This document shows, one piece after another, positions 31,433 through 35,808 of a stretch of 35,808 bases of DNA. The first letter of the stretch is position 1. The number at the start of each line of letters is the position of its first letter. The stretch spans positions 1 through 35,808 of the forward strand of contig JAETSN010000047.1 of the NCBI GenBank assembly GCA_021769625.1. Reading direction: 5' to 3'. Both the position numbers and the translations under genes were made by a program. The notes beneath the pieces are model-generated. The model was not told the origin of the DNA. It saw only the letters and a list, made by a program, of their open reading frames with translations, and searched no databases. The DNA comes from [Clostridium] symbiosum (lineage in GTDB: Bacteria > Bacillota > Clostridia > Lachnospirales > Lachnospiraceae).

Positions 31433-32203
31433 ATGAATGAGGCGGAAAAGAAGAGACTTTGGGATGAATACGGCAGAACAAAAAGCCCTGAGACCAAAGA
31501 AAAGATCATAATAGAATACGCCCCGCTTGTAAAAGTTGTGGCCGGCAGACTCAGTATGTATCTGGGCTATAATGTAGAGTATGACGATCTGGTCGGTTAT
31601 GGCGTGTTCGGGCTGATCGATGCGATCGACAAGTACGACCTGTGCAAGGAGGTCAAGTTTGAGACATATGCCAGTCTGCGGATAAGAGGCGCGATCCTGG
31701 ATCAGATCCGGAAGATGGACTGGATACCCAGAACGATCAGACAGAAGCAGAAAAAAATAGAGACGGCTATCCGGGAGATCGAAAGCCGTGAGGGAAGGCC
31801 TGCTACGGATGAGGAGATCGCGGAGACGCTCGGCATTACGGATGACGAGTATCTGGACTGGCAGGGACAGATGAAGGTGACAGGCGTGGTTTCCTTAAAT
31901 GAGTTTATGGAGGCAGGGAGCGAGGTTCCCATAGAACCCGGAACGCATTCCCACCAGTTTGATTCACCGGAGACAGTCATTGAAAAAGACGAGCTGAAGA
32001 GAATGTTGATGGATTCGCTGGAGGTACTGACAGAGAAGGAAAAGAAAGTTATCTTATTTTATTATTATGAGGAACTGACTTTAAAGGAAATCAGTTCCAT
32101 TCTGGAGGTTTCGGAGTCGCGTATTTCCCAGCTTCACACGAGGGCACTCCAGAAAATGAAAACAAAAATGGGAAAATATATGGGAATTTTAACCGAACGT
32201 TAG
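31433..32203 (+). CDS. sigD: RNA polymerase sigma factor SigD/FliA (sigma-28)
   Basis: This sigma factor reads late flagellar and chemotaxis promoters. The 256-residue protein has region 2 (NVEYDDLVGYGVFGLIDAID, KFETYASLRIRGAILDQIRK), region 3 (RPATDEEIAETLGITDDEYL), and region 4 with a helix-turn-helix (EELTLKEISSILEVSESRIS, QLHTRALQKMK). The DWIPRTIRQK stretch is typical of FliA/SigD. The start at ATG 31433 has no clear ribosome binding site; translation may be coupled to the gene 14 bases upstream. No FlgM anti-sigma gene is in the window. A candidate target promoter lies at 8001-8028. Confidence 0.96.
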   Translation: MNEAEKKRLWDEYGRTKSPETKEKIIIEYAPLVKVVAGRLSMYLGYNVEYDDLVGYGVFGLIDAIDKYDLCKEVKFETYASLRIRGAILDQIRKMDWIPRTIRQKQKKIETAIREIESREGRPATDEEIAETLGITDDEYLDWQGQMKVTGVVSLNEFMEAGSEVPIEPGTHSHQFDSPETVIEKDELKRMLMDSLEVLTEKEKKVILFYYYEELTLKEISSILEVSESRISQLHTRALQKMKTKMGKYMGILTER

Positions 32204-32257
32204 GCACTCATCATGTTAAGTAAGCCATCGACAGACTTACGGAAAGTATGGTAATTC

Positions 32258-33850
32258 ATGAAAAACGGCTTTTTTCAGTTAGAGCATAAGACAGGCGGAA
32301 CTTATATCAGACTGTTTCCGCCTGAGGACGGGGGAGAGGCGCTTCCCTTGGATGAACTCAGGGAATATCTGAATATCAGGGGGATCGGCTATTATACCGG
32401 GGATCTGAGAGATGCTCTGGAAGGACTTACTTCGGAGAAAATAGTGCGGCTGAACGGTGAAAGCATACGCCCTTGCAGGGAGAGTTATTCCCTGCAGATC
32501 ACGTCTGATAAATTAACGGTGACCGCCAGGTTTTATGCGCCCTCTCTGGGCGGGGGGAACCTGACGGCGGAAGCGATGATAGATGAACTGAAAGTCAGAA
32601 AAATACAGTACGGGATCTGCACGGAAAATATTGAAAAATTTTTCGCGGACAGATCTTATTGTCAGAATGTGGTCGTGGCACAGGGGAAGCCGTGCCAGAT
32701 GGGAACCCCCGGCCGGATAGAATATATGTTTCCGACAGACCGGAAGGCAAAACCGACCCTCCGCAAGGACGGAAGCGTGGATTTTCATAAACTGAATACG
32801 ATATGTCCCTGTAAAAAGGGTGAACTGCTGGCAAAGGTCATTCCGGCAGTGTACGGGGAAAAGGGGTGCAGCGTTTTCGGCGAGGTGATAAAGCCGCCTG
32901 CTGTGAAGGAGGCGAAGGTGCGCTTCGGAAAGAATATTTCCACTTCGGAGGACCGGCTTGAGATTTATTCAAAGGTGGACGGTCATGTGGCGCTGGTCAA
33001 CGGGGAAGTGACCGTGTCGGACATCCTTGAGCTGGAAAATGTGGATGCTTCTACCGGGGATATAGAGTGTGAGGGCAGTATCCGGATCAGGGGGAATGTT
33101 TTTTCGGGATATTCGGTAAAGGCATCGGGGGATATCGAGATCAAAGGCGTCGTGGAAGGCGCTGTGGTAGAGGCCGGCGGAAATATATCCATTGCCCAGG
33201 GCATGAACGGTATGTCCAAGGGATATCTTCAGGCAAAGGGCAATATCGTTTCCAAATACCTGGAAAATGCGCATGTCTCCGCGGGCGGTTATGTTATGGC
33301 GGAGGCTGTTCTGCACAGCCAGATCTATGCGGGAACGGAGGTTCAGGTAACCGGAAAGAAGGGATTTATCACCGGCGGCAAAGTGATGGCTTCCAACAAG
33401 ATCGCGGTAAAGACTCTGGGGTCTTCCATGGGGGCGTCTACCGTTGTGACGGTGGGCGTTAATCCGGAGCTGAAAAAGAGACAGGCTGTGCTGCTGAAAC
33501 AGATGCAGGAGAACAGGAAACAGATCGCAAGCATAGAACCGGTACTTTTGGCGGTGATCCAGAAAAAGCATCTGAGCATTTCCGTCTCCGATGAAAAGAT
33601 GCAGCATGTGCGGCAGCTTGCTATTGTCAGACTGAAGAAGAAGAGGGAACTTGAAAAAATATATGCGGAGCTGGATGAACTGGAGGAAATCCTGATGGAC
33701 AGTGAGAATCCTTCTGTGGAGGTGGAGGACGCGGTATATCCGGGCACGAAGATCTGTATCCAGGATGTATCCATGGTGGTAAAGACTACTTTGAAATACT
33801 GTCGGTTTATCCGGTTTGAAGGAGAAGTGAAAATGACCGTTTTCTCATAA
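32258..33850 (+). CDS. FapA/DUF342 polymer-forming beta-helix protein
   Basis: The 530-residue cytoplasmic protein has an N-terminal mixed domain (about residues 1-215), then a region of short glycine-rich beta repeats typical of DUF342/FapA right-handed beta-helices. Examples are DIECEGSIRIRGNVFSGYSV, KASGDIEIKGVVEGAVVEAG and AKGNIVSKYLENAHVSAGGY. A charged coiled coil follows (about residues 405-485, KKRQAVLLKQMQENRKQIAS) with a small C-terminal domain. FapA is often annotated as 'flagellar assembly protein A', and DUF342 proteins are also known near other envelope systems; the exact role is not settled. The start has only GGAAAG about 15 bases upstream. It is the first gene after sigD. Confidence 0.88.
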   Translation: MKNGFFQLEHKTGGTYIRLFPPEDGGEALPLDELREYLNIRGIGYYTGDLRDALEGLTSEKIVRLNGESIRPCRESYSLQITSDKLTVTARFYAPSLGGGNLTAEAMIDELKVRKIQYGICTENIEKFFADRSYCQNVVVAQGKPCQMGTPGRIEYMFPTDRKAKPTLRKDGSVDFHKLNTICPCKKGELLAKVIPAVYGEKGCSVFGEVIKPPAVKEAKVRFGKNISTSEDRLEIYSKVDGHVALVNGEVTVSDILELENVDASTGDIECEGSIRIRGNVFSGYSVKASGDIEIKGVVEGAVVEAGGNISIAQGMNGMSKGYLQAKGNIVSKYLENAHVSAGGYVMAEAVLHSQIYAGTEVQVTGKKGFITGGKVMASNKIAVKTLGSSMGASTVVTVGVNPELKKRQAVLLKQMQENRKQIASIEPVLLAVIQKKHLSISVSDEKMQHVRQLAIVRLKKKRELEKIYAELDELEEILMDSENPSVEVEDAVYPGTKICIQDVSMVVKTTLKYCRFIRFEGEVKMTVFS

Positions 33851-33875
33851 GGCGGTCATGGAAATTGGAGAAAAC

Positions 33876-34901
33876 ATGGGAGCATTGGAGATCGTATTAC
33901 TGGCGGCAGGGGCGGTTATCTTTATAGCCAGTTTCTGTATTCCGGTAAAACAGGAAAAACTGAAGGAAGAGACAAGGAATCTTGCGGCGCAGGAAGTAAA
34001 AGATATGGTGGCGCAGGAACTTGAGCATGTACACGGGAAGCTGGAAGAACTTTCTGCGGAGGAGATGCAGCATCAGATCGAGAAGTCCGAACGCTCCATG
34101 GAACGAATCTCCAATGAAAAGATCATGGCGGTGAACGAGTATTCGGATACTGTGTTGGATGAGATCCACAAGAGCCATGAGGAAGTGGTCTTTCTTTACG
34201 ATATGCTGAAAAACAAAAAGGAGAGCCTTGCGGAGTCTTACGGGAAGGCCGATCAGGAGATCCAGGATCTGCTGCAGCGGGTAAAAGATTCCGAGATCAC
34301 GGTGCGGGAAAATCTGGCAGCGCTTGATAAGAAGCAGAAGTCATCAGCGGACGGCAGAGAGGAAGCCGGATCTGATGCCGGGACGGAGCAAAGAGGAAAC
34401 GGCGGGAACATACTTACCGGAATAGAAGCGTTGAGCAGGCAGGCATCCGCCGGAGAAAGAGCACAGGAGACGGGACATACAGTTTTGGCGGAAACAGAAG
34501 CTTCGGGAGAAGCGGAGGAGACAGCGGTATTTCAGCCCTTTGTTCCCGAAAAGATAGAGGCGGCGCCAAAGAAGAGGAATGCAGGAAAAGCGGCGAAAAA
34601 GCCGGGAGGAGAACCGGAAGAAAAAGGAGGCGGCGCCAAAGCGGACAGTGCCGCGGGAGAGGCGGACGCGGCCAGGGAGAAAGGCGCGGGAAGAAGATCC
34701 TCCGGAAGGAAAACATCCAAAGAAAAAGAAGATATGATGCCGGTATCATCGGATCCGGCGGAGAATAACGGAATAAACAGTAACGGAAGAATACTGGAGC
34801 TTCATCGGGCCGGAAAATCCAATATGGCGATCGCGAGAGAGCTGGGACTCGGAATCGGCGAGGTAAAGCTGGTGATAGATTTATATGAGGGGCTGCAATA
34901 A
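33876..34901 (+). CDS. SwrB-like single-pass coiled-coil membrane protein (DUF6115-type)
   Basis: The product (341 residues from ATG 33876) has an N-terminal membrane anchor (LEIVLLAAGAVIFIASFCIP, about residues 3-22) and a long charged coiled coil (about 25-160). A low-complexity, probably disordered part follows (about 165-295, rich in A, E, G, K). The C-terminal helix-turn-helix-like end is GRILELHRAGKSNMAIAREL followed by GLGIGEVKLVIDLYEGLQ. That architecture and the place near sigD resemble Bacillus SwrB, which promotes flagellar export apparatus activation; sequence homology is not shown. ATG 33858 is in frame and possible, but TTGGAG (33865-33870) better serves 33876. A stop/start overlap links it to the next gene. 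Confidence 0.8.
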   Translation: MGALEIVLLAAGAVIFIASFCIPVKQEKLKEETRNLAAQEVKDMVAQELEHVHGKLEELSAEEMQHQIEKSERSMERISNEKIMAVNEYSDTVLDEIHKSHEEVVFLYDMLKNKKESLAESYGKADQEIQDLLQRVKDSEITVRENLAALDKKQKSSADGREEAGSDAGTEQRGNGGNILTGIEALSRQASAGERAQETGHTVLAETEASGEAEETAVFQPFVPEKIEAAPKKRNAGKAAKKPGGEPEEKGGGAKADSAAGEADAAREKGAGRRSSGRKTSKEKEDMMPVSSDPAENNGINSNGRILELHRAGKSNMAIARELGLGIGEVKLVIDLYEGLQ

Positions 34902-35647
34902 TGAAACTTAGGTACTATTTGCGTGGGCTTGGAATCGGTATGCTGGTGGCGGCCCTCGTATTGATCCTGTCCGGAAACACGGGCGGAAAGATGAGCGATG
35001 ATGCGGTGAAGCGCCGGGCGGCAGAGCTTGGGATGGTGGAGAAGGATAAATCTGTGCTGGAGAATATCGGAAACGGAGTATCAGCCGAACAGTCCGGGGA
35101 TGCCGGGCACAGTGAAGATCCCGAAAATGCGGCGGCCGGGATGCAGGAGGATGCGGCTGCTGTTTTGGATGCGGAGAAAGAAGATCCGGATAATGCTGCC
35201 GATGCGGCGCCGGACAATATGGTGAGCGGTGAGGCCGATGCAGCGTCGGACAATGCGATGAACGGGGAAAGTGCTGCGGCATCGGGAGAAAAGGATGCCG
35301 GGACTGCGGCCGGAGCGGAAGGCGGCGCAGGGACAGCGCCTGCAGAGGAGGAACAGTCGCTGGCGGAGCAGATCGAACAGCGGGCCGGTGAAGTGGCAGA
35401 CAGGGCAAAGGAAGTGGCTGAAAATTCCGTGCCGGAGCAGATCGTCACCTTTGAGGTGTATAAGGGCGACACCTCGGTCTCTGTCTCAAGAAGGGCCAAA
35501 GAGGCGGGGCTGGTGGAATCCGCGGCGGATTTCGATGTGTTCCTCTGCCAGAACGGATATGATAAGCGGATATCGATCGGCACCTATGAGATCACGGTGG
35601 GGGCGACGGAGAGGGAGATCGCGGATATTGTGACGAAGAGCAGGTAG
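34901..35647 (+). CDS. Membrane-anchored protein with MltG/YceG LysM-like domain only
   Basis: The 248-residue protein has an N-terminal anchor (residues 7-25, LRGLGIGMLVAALVLILSG), a long A/D/E/G-rich linker (about residues 45-165), and a C-terminal domain of about 70 residues. In that domain VTFEVYKGDTSVSVSRRAKE is followed by AGLVESAADFDVFL and then ISIGTYEITVGATEREIADI. This pattern resembles the LysM-like N-terminal part of endolytic transglycosylase MltG. The catalytic domain that follows in true MltG is absent because the gene stops at 35647. It may act as a wall-binding or regulatory protein. ATG overlaps the previous stop by one base. Confidence 0.75.
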   Translation: MKLRYYLRGLGIGMLVAALVLILSGNTGGKMSDDAVKRRAAELGMVEKDKSVLENIGNGVSAEQSGDAGHSEDPENAAAGMQEDAAAVLDAEKEDPDNAADAAPDNMVSGEADAASDNAMNGESAAASGEKDAGTAAGAEGGAGTAPAEEEQSLAEQIEQRAGEVADRAKEVAENSVPEQIVTFEVYKGDTSVSVSRRAKEAGLVESAADFDVFLCQNGYDKRISIGTYEITVGATEREIADIVTKSR

Positions 35648-35667
35648 CAGTTCAGCCTACAGAGCTA

Positions 35668-35808
35668 GTTAATGACAGCGGACGCCGGGAGGAAAATCAA
35701 ATCCTCCGTCGCCACGCTTGCGCTCCGGGCTGCAACGTAGCGGTACTAGGCTCGTGAAATACCTCGCCAAGTGCCGACGTTGCTGCAGGGGCTCCTTGAG
35801 GATTTGAT
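35668..35808 (+). repeat. Structured palindromic repeat, copy 2 (cut by window end)
   Basis: It lies 20 bases after the last stop and aligns with copy 1 at 7813. It has the 5' motif GTTAATGACAGCGGACG (35668-35684) and an outer stem 35696-35706 with 35798-35808 (11 pairs, continuing past the window). The central stems are 35732-35738 with 35777-35783, 35741-35747 with 35770-35776, and GGC 35749-35751 with GCC 35766-35768, around a 14-base loop ending AAATACCTC. Stem sequences differ from copy 1 by paired changes. The short stretch 35648-35667 before it shows nothing else. There is no T-run. Confidence 0.85.

Noticed and set aside
7813-35808. The two related elements as part of a CRISPR array or insertion sequence
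   Set aside because: Only two copies 28 kb apart, no regular spacers, and no transposase gene in the window.

Overview
The window is one continuous, all-forward-strand flagellar and chemotaxis (fla/che) supercluster from a motile, Gram-positive Clostridia-type bacterium. Gene order, the FliY-type (CheC-FliN fusion) switch protein, CheC plus CheD, a SigD-type sigma factor followed by a SwrB-like protein, and Shine-Dalgarno sites close to AAAGGAGG all point to Lachnospiraceae of moderate GC content. The family assignment is inference from gene content and style; no 16S or other taxonomic marker is present.

Layout. Positions 1-92 hold the 3' tail of an unrecognised upstream gene. A sigma-A-type promoter (145-172) starts the operon: flgB, flgC, fliE, fliF, fliG, fliH, fliI, fliJ, motE/ylxF (rod, MS ring, rotor and export ATPase). 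A 334-base gap (7805-8138) then carries a complex palindromic repeat and a sigma-28-like promoter. After it come fliK, flgD, a TIGR02530-type flagellar operon gene and flgE (hook and hook-length control). A second gap (12722-12931) contains a good intrinsic terminator. It precedes motA, motB, fliL, fliM, fliY, cheY, fliO, fliP, fliQ, fliR, flhB, flhA, flhF, flhG (stator, switch, export gate, placement GTPase/ATPase), a PilZ c-di-GMP receptor, cheB, cheA, cheW, cheC, cheD, a small membrane protein and sigD/fliA. The last three genes are a FapA/DUF342 protein, a SwrB-like single-pass coiled-coil protein and a membrane-anchored protein that resembles only the LysM-like part of MltG.

How it works together. 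The first part builds the basal body and export apparatus, the second the hook, the third the motor, switch and export gate, and the fourth signal transduction. SigD at the distal end would drive late genes (flagellin and others) outside the window, and perhaps the internal promoter before fliK. The PilZ protein offers a c-di-GMP input to the motor. CheR, flagellin, hook-associated proteins, FlgM and receptors are not in the window.

The most notable non-genic signal is a pair of related structured elements at 7813-7961 and 35668-35808 (the second cut by the window end). They share a conserved loop and 5' motif, but their stems differ by paired, compensatory changes. I cannot assign them to a known family. 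Other points of interest are the FlgD extra domain and acidic tail, the composition-shifted centre of flgE (about 38% versus 62% GC by hand count of two 120-base blocks), the altered G3 motif in FlhF, and the FapA/SwrB-like/LysM-only trio after sigD.
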